A DNA stretch of 64,000 nucleotides from Singulisphaera sp. GP187 (GCF_900129635.1 NZ_FSRB01000001.1:2891501-2955500), one strand, 5' to 3'; counted from the first letter of the stretch, positions 17,213-25,290 are shown. Numbers and translations are program-made. Notes: a model not told the origin generated them from the sequence alone.

Positions 17213-18403
17213 TCATGCGGTTGCATGCCAACTTCCAGTCGACTGTCGCTGGCGCCGAATAACCAGCAGCACATTTCCTACCAATACTGCTCCTACAAAC
17301 GCACCCTTCAAATATTTTGCACCTGTTCTGCGCACACAAATCCTCATTGTTTTATCAATTCGACTTGCAGCATCATCAAAATGTTTGACGCCATCAGGTT
17401 GAATTCGATATGACATACCGCGAACTTGATCATCAACCATATCCCTTACATTTAATTTTGGCGGCATAAAATAACTTTGCATCGTACGCTCGCCACTTGT
17501 ATTTACCGACACCAACGTGTTCACCTCGTCATTGTGCTCTTGTCCTTTGGCATCACTATCATCGTAGATACTCAAATAGATTCGCTTGATCGTTTTCGCG
17601 GGTATCCAAAATCCAGGCCGATATTCCGTGTATCCAAGATTCTGTATTGAATAGAGAAGAGTAGTGGGTGATTGAAAATTATGACGTTGGAGCACAATGT
17701 AATCGCTTCCAGCGTCAACCCAAACTACATCCTTTCCTGGGTACTCCAGGACGTGGCACTCATGCCCATCAATAGTTTCGAGATTGGGCCGAATTCGATA
17801 GTGAGCCAAATCATAACGGATCTCTCGTGGAAGTAGAAAGAATTTCGCCTCCGATGGGGACGCGGTTCCTAGCATCTGTCGCATTGTTGGCGACTTAAAT
17901 TCCAGTTTATCGTAAATGTCGATAAACATTGCGTCAGTAATTAGAAAAAATTCAACAAATGACACATAAAGGTCAGGGGTAATTGTTCTTACCCTCCCCT
18001 CGTGGACCACTGACACCCCATCTGCCCAAATGGCAGTAACCGTCGCTTGCTTATCATAATATTCTTTCTTCAGGAATAGCTTGTCTCGGGATTTAGCATT
18101 CGTAATTCGGAGCTTTGGATAATAGCCAGCATACTGCGGTAGCGGATTTGTATAATGCCTCTCGTGGTCGTAAATTAACTCCCAGAATGGCATATCGTTC
18201 ACTTTGGCAGCATGTGCATCCATGCCTAGCAAAATCTCCTCGAGCGACAATGTCGCAGGACGTGATCTCTCTCCTTGACGAGTCGCGTTTTCATCGGCGC
18301 CAACGGCAAACGCTAGCATCATGAAAAACATGGTTTGAGCGTGAAAAACCCGTTGCAAACAATAGCGAAACCCCGTCATAAACGTACTCTTTCTAAAACG
18401 CAT
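17213..18403 (-). CDS. Exported LolA/RseB-like fold protein with C-terminal membrane anchor
   Basis: 396-aa protein that I do not recognise as a named family. An N-terminal hydrophobic segment (TMFFMMLAFAVGA) acts as a signal. The middle has the alternating strand pattern of lipoprotein-carrier-like proteins: TIDGHECHVLEYPGKDVVWV then DYIVLQRHNF, with Asp in VDAG. The C-terminus ends in a membrane segment (YLKGAFVGAVLVGNVLLVIR) and a basic tail. This suggests a periplasmic domain tethered to the inner membrane. The start at 18403 lacks a clear ribosome site; ATG 18379 is an alternative. It sits between the toroid-like gene and two pseudopilin genes. Function unknown; the LolA/RseB assignment is an inference from sequence pattern only. 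Confidence 0.6.
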   Translation of the reverse strand: MRFRKSTFMTGFRYCLQRVFHAQTMFFMMLAFAVGADENATRQGERSRPATLSLEEILLGMDAHAAKVNDMPFWELIYDHERHYTNPLPQYAGYYPKLRITNAKSRDKLFLKKEYYDKQATVTAIWADGVSVVHEGRVRTITPDLYVSFVEFFLITDAMFIDIYDKLEFKSPTMRQMLGTASPSEAKFFLLPREIRYDLAHYRIRPNLETIDGHECHVLEYPGKDVVWVDAGSDYIVLQRHNFQSPTTLLYSIQNLGYTEYRPGFWIPAKTIKRIYLSIYDDSDAKGQEHNDEVNTLVSVNTSGERTMQSYFMPPKLNVRDMVDDQVRGMSYRIQPDGVKHFDDAASRIDKTMRICVRRTGAKYLKGAFVGAVLVGNVLLVIRRQRQSTGSWHATA

Positions 18404-18552
18404 TATTCAACCGAATAACCGCGTTTTGATGGATGTTGAGGATGGCAACCGCCCTTGGTCACTCACCATTCGTAGGCATATTGCAATTGAACCGAAGTAC
18501 AATCGAGTGACCACCACCCGAATATTTTTGACCCTAGGTCCGCAAGCAGAGC

Positions 18553-19845
18553 CTATTCTTTAGCACTTCCCAGAAGGGACGCGTCTAACTTAACAAGATC
18601 GGTTCCGGATTTGCACATGACATCGATAAAAGCGACACGAAGTACCCGGGCAGCATGGCTGATCGGCAGATAATGATGCCAATCGTTCAAAACGGTATCA
18701 TCAATTTCTGGCATACGATTAATTATAAACATAACACTGCGATTAAGCACGTGATCGTGAGGCCGTAACTCAGGAGGGCAAATAATCAGCCACTCCATAT
18801 GATGCCCTACAACGTCGAGCTGACGCACCAAGGGGTGTTTGTATACGCCTCCATGATCCGTTGAAGAATTCTTCGCATACCAAAGAGGTTTCCATGATCC
18901 ATCATTGTCTTGGGACGATTCGAGCAGACGAGCGTACGACTGCAATCGGGATCGAACCAAATTTACTGTCGAAGAGGACAAGAATGGCATCTGGCCATGA
19001 ATATTTAGCGCCGTTGCAAGTGCCATAGGCACATGCATTCCATGACAGCTCCCAGTGCCAAGATCTTTATCCAGAAGATTAAGAACAATTCTCTCCTTAT
19101 CGACAACTTGACCGTAGCGGTCGACCCATCTCGAAGAACTGACATAGCTAAACAATGCCTGTGAACTCCATTCAATCTCACCATCGACATGATATCGCAC
19201 TGCCTCGTCAACGATAGCATCGCCGAGTGTTGCCGTTGTTCCGTCGTGCAAGTAAAGACGTGTTGAAGACGACATGCCAATTCGAGCCATGGTATCGTGA
19301 AACTTTCCGACATGAGACGCTGCTCTAGCGCCTGATTCTCGGAGTTCAGCATCGGTTGCGACTTGGATACCCCAACGACTTCTTTCTAAATAATGCTGCA
19401 TCACATATGATGAATTTCCTACAAACGATTTGTCGTTCAATAAGATGTCCGCAAGTTTCGGGCCATCAGTCCATGACGGCTTATTGCTGTCAACTGTCAA
19501 AACTTGACATTTAGTGTTCGATCCCCAAAGGCGTAGTGCGTGTAAGACCAATGGAACTGGAAGTCGTTTTAACTTGAATCGAGGTCGCGCGACGTTCATT
19601 GCGCGTTCCAAGGCTGCGGGAGTGATCGAACGAGAAAAAGCGAATGGATAAACGATTGCTTGAAGCGGTCGTTCGCGAATGCGAACAATAGTGTCGGGCG
19701 TTTTGAAGGATAGCGATTGTTGACGCGACCTCTCATGATTTCTCAGAGCAAACAGAAGCGCGATGCTAGTCGCGACGAATACACAACCAAGAAGCACGGC
19801 ATACGTGCGTGCAAAACATTTTACCCTGTCCAACAAAGTAATCAT
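18553..19845 (-). CDS. Membrane-anchored alpha/alpha-toroid-like protein with a QW-type motif
   Basis: 430-aa protein of unknown function. Residues about 14-34 form one membrane segment; the rest should be extracytoplasmic. The C-terminal half has helical-barrel features: GTGSCHGMHVPMALATAL (about 263-280), a terpene-cyclase-type QW motif (LLESSQDNDGSW, about 307-318) and GHHMEWLIICPPELRP. The active-site Asp-rich box of squalene/oxidosqualene cyclases is not seen, so this is probably a related toroid fold used for another purpose. AAGGTGA lies just upstream of the ATG at 19845. The gene follows the C39 peptidase gene after only six bases, so the two are almost certainly co-expressed. Confidence 0.7.
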   Translation of the reverse strand: MITLLDRVKCFARTYAVLLGCVFVATSIALLFALRNHERSRQQSLSFKTPDTIVRIRERPLQAIVYPFAFSRSITPAALERAMNVARPRFKLKRLPVPLVLHALRLWGSNTKCQVLTVDSNKPSWTDGPKLADILLNDKSFVGNSSYVMQHYLERSRWGIQVATDAELRESGARAASHVGKFHDTMARIGMSSSTRLYLHDGTTATLGDAIVDEAVRYHVDGEIEWSSQALFSYVSSSRWVDRYGQVVDKERIVLNLLDKDLGTGSCHGMHVPMALATALNIHGQMPFLSSSTVNLVRSRLQSYARLLESSQDNDGSWKPLWYAKNSSTDHGGVYKHPLVRQLDVVGHHMEWLIICPPELRPHDHVLNRSVMFIINRMPEIDDTVLNDWHHYLPISHAARVLRVAFIDVMCKSGTDLVKLDASLLGSAKE

Positions 19846-19851
19846 GGCATA

Positions 19852-20670
19852 TCACCTTGCTTTCGATATAAAGTAGATATTTGCCCATGTAATCAATAGT
19901 AATGCAACAACAGAGCATACAAAAAAACTGTTTATGGATGTTGGAGAGTCGGGAACAAGGCAATATCCCGAAAAGCTTCTCACGAAACTCCCCTTTGGAA
20001 TGGCGATCTCTGTCCCATCTCTTGTATCGATCACACGGTACGAATCGTCGGCTTTTCCAAAGAAAACGGTAAAATGATCGTCTGCGCCCCCTGGACGATC
20101 CGGCAATCGGTACATATGGACAATAACTGGCACTGTGAGTGTAGAGAGTTGCTCAGGCGTCATTTGACGTATGGAGCATTTAAGACCGAAGCGATTTGCC
20201 GTTGAAGATAATGTTTCCATTGTTGTGCCCTTCTCAGTGAGGCGGCAGGCACTAAGCACTTTTGAATACAATGCATGGATTGAATATGTGCGCAAAAGCA
20301 CATACAATGCATTCGGCCCGCATCGAACAGCTTCCTGGAGAGGCTTTTCCAGTCGGAGATAGTCCGGAGTAATTATTTTTGGGTCTGGGTTGTAAGCCAT
20401 TGGTTTTCCGAGCTGTTCGCGAACATCGGGATCATCATCGAATTTTTGATTGCGGATATGGCCTTGGGCATCTCTAAAGGGGGCTCCGTGTTGTGAAAAC
20501 ACGGGCCTTGTAAAGAAAACAAGCGTGATCGTGACGACTGCCATACATGCACGCGTCAACTTTCGCAATACAGACAAATCAATCAAATGCACGCATGTTG
20601 CATCGGCAAACTTGGAGAGGCGTGAATTCAGTCTTATTTGTGTTTGCTTGAGGTGTTTCAACAATGGCAT
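19852..20670 (-). CDS. Membrane-bound C39-family peptidase without ABC transporter domains
   Basis: 272-aa protein with a papain-like C39 (bacteriocin-leader-processing type) domain between two membrane segments (about residues 41-58 and 247-268). The catalytic candidates are Cys117 (AVRCGPNALYVLL), His199 (GADDHFTVFFG) and Asp215 (YRVIDTRDG); a Gln at -6 from the Cys is at position 112 (LQEAVRC). In classical systems the C39 domain is the N-terminus of an ABC exporter and acts in the cytoplasm. Here no ATPase or exporter is fused or adjacent, and the two anchors would place the domain in the periplasm. AGGA precedes the ATG at 20670. Upstream, across a hairpin, lies a peptide gene with a double-glycine-type leader, the obvious candidate substrate. 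Confidence 0.85.
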   Translation of the reverse strand: MPLLKHLKQTQIRLNSRLSKFADATCVHLIDLSVLRKLTRACMAVVTITLVFFTRPVFSQHGAPFRDAQGHIRNQKFDDDPDVREQLGKPMAYNPDPKIITPDYLRLEKPLQEAVRCGPNALYVLLRTYSIHALYSKVLSACRLTEKGTTMETLSSTANRFGLKCSIRQMTPEQLSTLTVPVIVHMYRLPDRPGGADDHFTVFFGKADDSYRVIDTRDGTEIAIPKGSFVRSFSGYCLVPDSPTSINSFFVCSVVALLLITWANIYFISKAR

Positions 20671-20926
20671 ATGTAATCCTTGTGTTGTCGCATTCGTTCA
20701 AAGCAAAATTGTCAAGTTTTTCCGTATTGATGCCCAACAGTCCAGCTTACTCGAGTAGAGTCCTTAACAAAAACCGTCTGGACATGTCAGTCGTCCTATG
20801 GGCATGCAATCCATGCCGAAACTTAGTTCCGTTCCAGCAGTTCATTCATGTTTTGTTGGAACGTCAGCTGGTCATGCTGCGGTTATTAGTGCGATTCACG
20901 CAATTTGAGATTGCTGCGAAGACTGA

Positions 20927-20956
20927 TCCGGTCCGACTTCCTTGAGTCGGACCGGA
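20927..20956. terminator. 12-bp perfect hairpin between the peptide gene and the C39 gene
   Basis: TCCGGTCCGACT (20927-20938) pairs perfectly with AGTCGGACCGGA (20945-20956) around a six-base loop. It lies 253 bases past the peptide stop and 257 bases before the C39 start. On the minus strand no T-run follows, so a partial terminator or RNA-processing stem is as likely as full termination. Such a signal would allow much more peptide than processing enzyme. Confidence 0.6.
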
Positions 20957-21208
20957 CCTCCAATGGTACCTGGCGAGCGACGACTTCTGTTGAAGTTGCG
21001 AACGGGGTTGCGGCATAGGATTAGCAAAGCAACGTGATTCGACTTGGCATACTTCATTTCTGATATTCATGGGTTGGTCGTAGTTTTTGTTGAACTACCG
21101 ACCAATCCACCTCGCTTCGCCGAATTTTCCGATAATCCTATGAGCCTCCCGCGCCCAGATTTGCGTTTTCATTTCGCCTTATTGTCGCTGCCTGCAACCA
21201 TTTAATGA

Positions 21209-21538
21209 TTACCGAGAGGATGCGCAGCTTGGGTTCGTGATGTAGTAGGATGACCCTCCGCATGAACAAAGGAGGACGATTGGGGCATCATCAGTATCTC
21301 CTCCATCTGGCGCGTTTTTGAGGCCGTCGCTCCAGCCGTATCCGGATGCGCATGACAGACACGTAATATGTGTCGAGCCACACGAGTTGAAGCCGCCATC
21401 CTTGACCCAAACACACTGTGCCCCGTGTATGCCGGCTGCTTCATCTTGACTAACAAGACGCCCGACCGGTGCCGACGATGCAAATGCCGTGATTGCAAGA
21501 GAAGCCATCGTCAGACCTGCAAACAGGATGTGTCTCAT
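21209..21538 (-). CDS. Secreted Cys-rich peptide with a double-glycine-type (GA) leader
   Basis: 109-aa precursor. The ATG at 21538 has a strong ribosome site (GAGAGGAG, eight-base spacing) and gives a Sec-like signal (HILFAGLTMASLAITAFASS). This is followed by GRLVSQDEAAGIHGA, which fits the C39 leader pattern: Ser at -11, Glu at -8, Ile at -4, Gly at -2, Ala at -1 if cut after residue 40. The predicted mature part, about 69 residues, has seven Cys (42, 53, 60, 63, 91, 93, 105) and many Gly, Ser and Asp. It is the first gene of the one-strand cassette with the C39 peptidase. No homologue was recognised. Combined Sec and double-Gly signals are unusual. It may be a bacteriocin, a signal or a surface peptide; this is inference. 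Confidence 0.75.
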   Translation of the reverse strand: MRHILFAGLTMASLAITAFASSAPVGRLVSQDEAAGIHGAQCVWVKDGGFNSCGSTHITCLSCASGYGWSDGLKNAPDGGDTDDAPIVLLCSCGGSSYYITNPSCASSR

Positions 21539-22221
21539 CGCGTTTCTCCTCTCAGTGACAGTCAGAAAACCGAGGCTGATCAGCTTGGCCAACGAAGCCA
21601 AACGCGCAGAGAATTAGATTACAGGTCGATTAAGGATAACATGGGCGAATATCCAAAATTGAGGAAACCAATGTTCAAAATCCGGATAGTGTGTGTGGAT
21701 GAACTGGATCCTATCAGTTGGTAGTCGCTTTAGCGTTAAACTCGCGAAGAGAGCAAGGCTAGGCCGAGTTGGCGGATACTGTTACGACAGTGCGGCTTAC
21801 GCACCACTCGCGTACGTCCAACACGATGAAATTGAGCGTATCAGTAATTGCATTTATAACAATCGTAAAAATACGCATTAACAGTAATACGAACGGACTA
21901 CGCGTACAATTGTGACATTTAGATAATCCCCAGTTAACGCGGGTGGCCAACGTCTGATTCCGTCCGTTCGCGGTGGGAGCGAGATCGGCAATTAAGATTG
22001 AGACGCAATCTCAGCAGGAGCGAGCTTACCTTAGCGTATCGTGAGAAGCCAATCAATCTCTTTTTTGAGATCTGTCGAATTTTGTAAATGGCCATGACAC
22101 GGCGATAGGAACAAACGTATACAAATCAAACGTTTGTCGGCGACATTCGGCCAGATAACTCCTTTCCAGCCGTGCTAGCCTACGCAACATCGCATCGAAT
22201 ACCGGCTACGATCCCGGCCAC
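21539..22221. other. Upstream region of the peptide cassette, no gene seen
   Basis: About 680 bases, AT-rich at first and becoming GC-richer towards the recombinase fragment. The promoter of the peptide gene should lie at about 21560-21700 on the minus strand, but I could not pick a convincing -35/-10 pair. No ORF with coding character or long repeat was recognised. Confidence 0.45.
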
Positions 22222-22313
22222 AATCCGTTCCCTTTTGCCTACGTCTGGCGAATGATTTGACGTCGGGCCAAACAGGACGGCATCGTCACCAAGATCGGCG
22301 CCCACAGCTTCTG
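22222..22313 (+). pseudogene. Tyrosine recombinase internal fragment (right flank of AT-rich cassette)
   Basis: In frame: PFAYVWRMI, TGA, then RRAKQDGIVTKIGAHSF, ending where an IS3-type end (TGAAGTGGTCCCC) begins at about 22312. It matches the recombinase fragment at 14022-14293 over TKIG-x-HSF. The in-frame TGA most simply derives from CGA (Arg). All sequence after the HSF box is missing. Confidence 0.65.
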
Positions 22314-22366
22314 AAGTGGTCCCCAATGTCCAGACCACTCGGCCCGGTTTTTAAGTTATGCTTCGG

Positions 22367-22473
22367 CCCCGCTCTCCCCTCTCAAGGCCCGACCGGCTCG
22401 GCACGCAATCGGTGGCCGGAACGAACGTGGGACTCCACCCCGCTCTCCCCTCTCAAGGCCCGACCGGTTCGGC
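22367..22473. repeat. 36-bp direct repeat in the 3' end of the IS3 remnant
   Basis: CCCCGCTCTCCCCTCTCAAG... occurs at 22367-22402 and again at 22438-22473, with one mismatch (CGGCTC versus CGGTTC) and a 71-base period. The second copy overlaps the last codons of the IS3 transposase remnant (GAEPVGP), so the first copy is probably a local duplication of its 3' end. Confidence 0.7.
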
Positions 22474-22856
22474 CCCATGGTAGACCTCGGCGGGCGTGCG
22501 ATAGGCCAAGCTCTGGTGCAAACGCTCGTGGTTGTAAAACGCAAACCACCCTTCAAGGCCGGCTTCCAGCTCTCTGACACTGCGATAGGCTTTCAAATAA
22601 ATGTCCTCGTATTTAAGAGACCGCCACAGCCGCTCGACGAACACGTTGTCCAACGCCCTCCCGCGTCCGTCCATGCTCACGGCGATCCCTTCCGCCTCAA
22701 GCCGGCCGGTGAAGGCCCGCGCCGTGAACTGCACGCCCTGGTCGGTGTTGAAGATCTCGGGGCGTCCTCCCTCCAACGCCGCATTCAACGCCTCCAGGCA
22801 GAACCGACCGTCGAGCGTGTTCGACAGCCGCCAAGAGAGCACGAACCGGCTGTATA
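22453..22856 (-). pseudogene. IS3-family transposase OrfB, N-terminally truncated
   Basis: The frame enters at LYSRFVLSWRLSNTL and runs to the stop at 22453. It carries the C-terminal part of an rve integrase core: RPEIFNTDQGVQF (second catalytic Asp), GRGRALDNVFVERLWRSLKYED (catalytic Glu) and FYNHERLHQSLAYRTPAEV. The first catalytic Asp and the whole N-terminus are gone; the break coincides with another IS-type end (AGTGGACCCCAGAATTCGG) at about 22857. A similar end (AGTGGTCCCCAATGTCC) lies at about 22315 in the same orientation, suggesting nested or tandem insertions. OrfA is not seen. Confidence 0.85.
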
Positions 22857-23037
22857 GTGGACCCCAGAATTCGGACCACCAGTTAAGCTACTCTGGTGGC
22901 CCGGAGGAGGGGAACCGATGGCAGAGCTGTTGGAAGACGCCTTGAGGGTGGGGCGTCCCGAAATGTTCAATATTCTCACTATCCCGCCCGCCGACCACAC
23001 CTCCTCGAGCGTCCAAATCTGAACAGAATCACTGTAC

Positions 23038-23859
23038 TCACTCGGGATCTGAATCCGTGGCAGGCGTCAGGCGTTCTAATTTCTCCGAAGCCCACTGCCG
23101 GATGTCCGGGTCACCCTCCCGGCGAGCGACTCGGAGGGCTGCCCTGACCGTCGATGGCGGGGCGATCTCGAGCAGGAGTTCGAGCGCTCCCTTGCGGGTT
23201 CGCACATCCTTGTCTCTCAGGGCGGTGGCGAGGCCGGGGATCAGGAGCCTCGTGTTAGCGCCGAGACGGGATCGTACCAGGCGGATTTGCGAGCGCAGGT
23301 GATCCTCAGTGCCCCCCATGATCACGGCAAGCGTCGCGGCGGATTCCTTGAATTCCCCGTTATCGATCAGGGACCGGGCGGCCGAGAGGCGGACCTCGAC
23401 GTTTTGGTCCTGTAGGGCGCGGGCCAAGACGAGCATCGCGATATCGTGGCCGTCGCCATCCGGGCCGATCACCGCCCCCAGAGCTGCGGCTGCCGTGAAC
23501 CGGACCCCCCAGTCCTGGTCACTCAAGAGGGCAACGAGACTTGGAATGGCAGACTCCGCTCTTCTCCCATGCGCACCGAGACCGGCCGCAACGCATTCGC
23601 GCACCCGGGGGTTGGGATCGTTCATCGCCCGGAGTAGGACGCCGATCGCTTCCCCGGACTCCCAGGGCGGGATTCCATATCCGAGCCCCATCGCGGCCTC
23701 GCGTCGCTGATAGGCCGGCTGCTGGGCCTGTAATTGCCGGGTGAAGCGCCGGGTCGGGCTGAGGAAGAAGAGCCAGGCCCAGATCGCGATGGCCGAAAAA
23801 GCGACCAGGACGATCAGCATCCGGAGGCTGAGGCGGGGCTTGGGGAACTCCCAGGGCAT
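23038..23859 (-). CDS. Membrane-anchored HEAT-repeat protein
   Basis: 273-aa protein. The ATG at 23859 is chosen because AGGA lies about eight bases upstream and it gives a short basic N-terminus before one membrane segment (LRMLIVLVAFSAIAIWAWLF). The rest consists of HEAT/PBS-lyase-like helical repeats of about 30-40 residues, for example NPRVRECVAAGLGAHG, DWGVRFTAAAALGAVIG, NVEVRLSAARSLIDNG and DVRTRKGALELLLEIAP. Such scaffolds bind proteins; no enzyme motif is seen. Base composition matches the host chromosome rather than the AT-rich cassette, and it lies among transposon debris with no obvious operon partner. Confidence 0.82.
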   Translation of the reverse strand: MPWEFPKPRLSLRMLIVLVAFSAIAIWAWLFFLSPTRRFTRQLQAQQPAYQRREAAMGLGYGIPPWESGEAIGVLLRAMNDPNPRVRECVAAGLGAHGRRAESAIPSLVALLSDQDWGVRFTAAAALGAVIGPDGDGHDIAMLVLARALQDQNVEVRLSAARSLIDNGEFKESAATLAVIMGGTEDHLRSQIRLVRSRLGANTRLLIPGLATALRDKDVRTRKGALELLLEIAPPSTVRAALRVARREGDPDIRQWASEKLERLTPATDSDPE

Positions 23860-24356
23860 CGCTCGGTCCTGAATCCAAGGAGGAGCCGGTCGAGGCGAAG
23901 GTCGGCCCACGCCTCTTACACGTGTCCCAAGGTGGCTCATTTTCGAACCTGGACCTGTGGCCGTCAAGAGTGGACGGAACGGAAGTTTTTGTCGGTAGGA
24001 TTCTTACCCTTCTCGCTCGACCTTCAACCGTGGCAAGTCCTTGCCGAGGATATCGATCGCCGCCGAGACGGTCATGTGTTTATGACGGGCCAGCCGCCAG
24101 GGCCGACCGCCCTGGCTGGCGGAGTTTTGCTCACATACGGCCGGATCAAAGCAACAAGGCCGCACGCTATGCTCGGCCGGGCACTCCCGCCCGATCCCCG
24201 ACGGCCGAGTTGGGCATGTCAGAATACCGCGCCCGGATGGGTTCGTCAGGGCGCGGTATCATTGAAGGGAGCTTGCTCGCGTTCGGGACGTGGCGCCGGA
24301 GTTCTCAGCCATCACTCTCCCCGGTGGTGACTGAAATGGTGCACGAAAAGCCATAG
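23860..24356. other. Non-coding stretch with two hairpins
   Basis: About 500 bases without a convincing gene. It contains an imperfect GC-rich stem (about 24091-24123, followed by AGTTTT) and a perfect 11-bp inverted repeat ATACCGCGCCC/GGGCGCGGTAT (24224-24234 with 24249-24259). These may be terminators or ends of vanished insertion sequences. Confidence 0.4.
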
Positions 24357-24499
24357 CTACTTGGTCTCAAGGCGCCGGAGCATGAGATGAATCATTGCGA
24401 TATGGATTAGAGCTTCGCTTGACTCCGGCTGCCGCTCATAGTCCTTGCTCAGTCGCCGATTCCGCCCCAGCCAGGCGAACGTCCGCTCAATGGTCTAAT
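24357..24499 (-). pseudogene. IS5-type transposase C-terminal remnant
   Basis: On the minus strand the frame reads [20 protein letters not shown], then [20 protein letters not shown] and RLETK before the stop at 24357. The [19 protein letters not shown] block is diagnostic of IS5-family (DDE) transposases and includes the catalytic Glu. A TAG directly precedes TIERTF, and nothing upstream matches the rest of the enzyme. Confidence 0.8.
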
Positions 24500-24659
24500 C
24501 GCAAATGACAAGTTCTGCCTGATCCGCCTCCTCCGGATGGCGTCGGAGTCCCGTCCTTCCCGCTGATCCCAGCGGGCTCTCGACATTGTCCCTATCCTCT
24601 GCCCGAGGCAGATCGCCTCGGGAGGGGATCATGAGACATCACTGGCGGGTCGTTCGTAT

Positions 24660-24884
24660 TTAGCGGGCCCGGGGGATGGGTATGACGGGGGCGTTCAGGG
24701 GCAGGCACCAGGCCAGCCAGTAGACGAAGTCATGACCGCGCTTCTGGCAGGTCGCTGCCAGGCTCGTCAAACGCTCTCAGGCTCTCTTTCCCCGCTCGGT
24801 CTTGTTCCCGCACGACACCTTCCGGGCGATCACTCCAAGGTCCCGGAGCGAGCGCTCAGCCCCAGCGTCAAGGAATAGCCAGGC
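24660..24884 (-). pseudogene. IS66-type transposase C-terminal remnant with a nonsense codon
   Basis: The frame reads GAERSLRDLGVIARKVSCGN, KTERGKRA, TGA (24777-24779), then ERLTSLAATCQKRGHDFVYW and LAWCLPLNAP, ending at 24660. The AER...RK...G...W-x-x-LxSLxATCxxRG pattern is the C-terminal end of an IS66 TnpC. It is divergent from the intact tnpC at 12249-13907, so it derives from a different element. Confidence 0.7.
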
Positions 24885-24984
24885 ACTTCAATGGGGAAGT
24901 CTGGGAAACCCAGTGGAGATGGACGCCTGGTCCCTGACCGCGATCGGTTTTCCAGATTCCCCGCCTTACCCCCTTCAGACGCGT

Positions 24985-25290
24985 GGCCACCAACCCGGGC
25001 CCTCGTCGCGAGCCTCGGTCACCGCGCCACCACCGCGGGGGATGGACGTGAGGCGTTGGGGCTGCTCGAGAGCACGCCGTTCGACCTCGTGCTCCTCGAC
25101 CTGATGATGCCCGAGATGAATGGCCACGAGGTCCTCGAACGCATGAAGGGGGCCTCTCGGCTCCGCGAGATCCCGGTCATCATGATCTCCGGGCTCGACG
25201 AGATTCAGGCCGTCGTCCGTTGCATCCAGCAAGGGGCCGAGGACTACCTGTCCAAACCCTATGAACGGTCACCCCTGCGGGACTGCCAAT
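24985..25290 (+). pseudogene. Response-regulator receiver domain remnant
   Basis: The central and C-terminal part of a CheY-like receiver: GHRATTAGDGREALGLLEST, FDLVLLDLMMPEMNGHEVLE (phospho-acceptor Asp in LLD), IPVIMISGLDEIQAVV (Ser/Thr site) and GAEDYLSKPYE (conserved Lys). The N-terminal strand with the acidic pair (usually VDD) is missing, and the frame ends abruptly after KPYERSPLRDCQ. The upstream ORF reading has no receiver character. In related proteins this receiver type is followed by an adenylate cyclase or GGDEF domain; nothing of that remains. Confidence 0.72.

Noticed and set aside
22367-22473. CRISPR-like repeat-spacer pattern
   Set aside because: Only two copies, a 71-base period, and one copy overlaps a transposase gene; no cas genes are in the window.
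22896-23037. Plus-strand LLEDALRVGRPEMFN segment resembling an IS3 OrfB piece
   Set aside because: Only about 15 residues match and the frame diverges at once. It is probably IS debris but too short to annotate.
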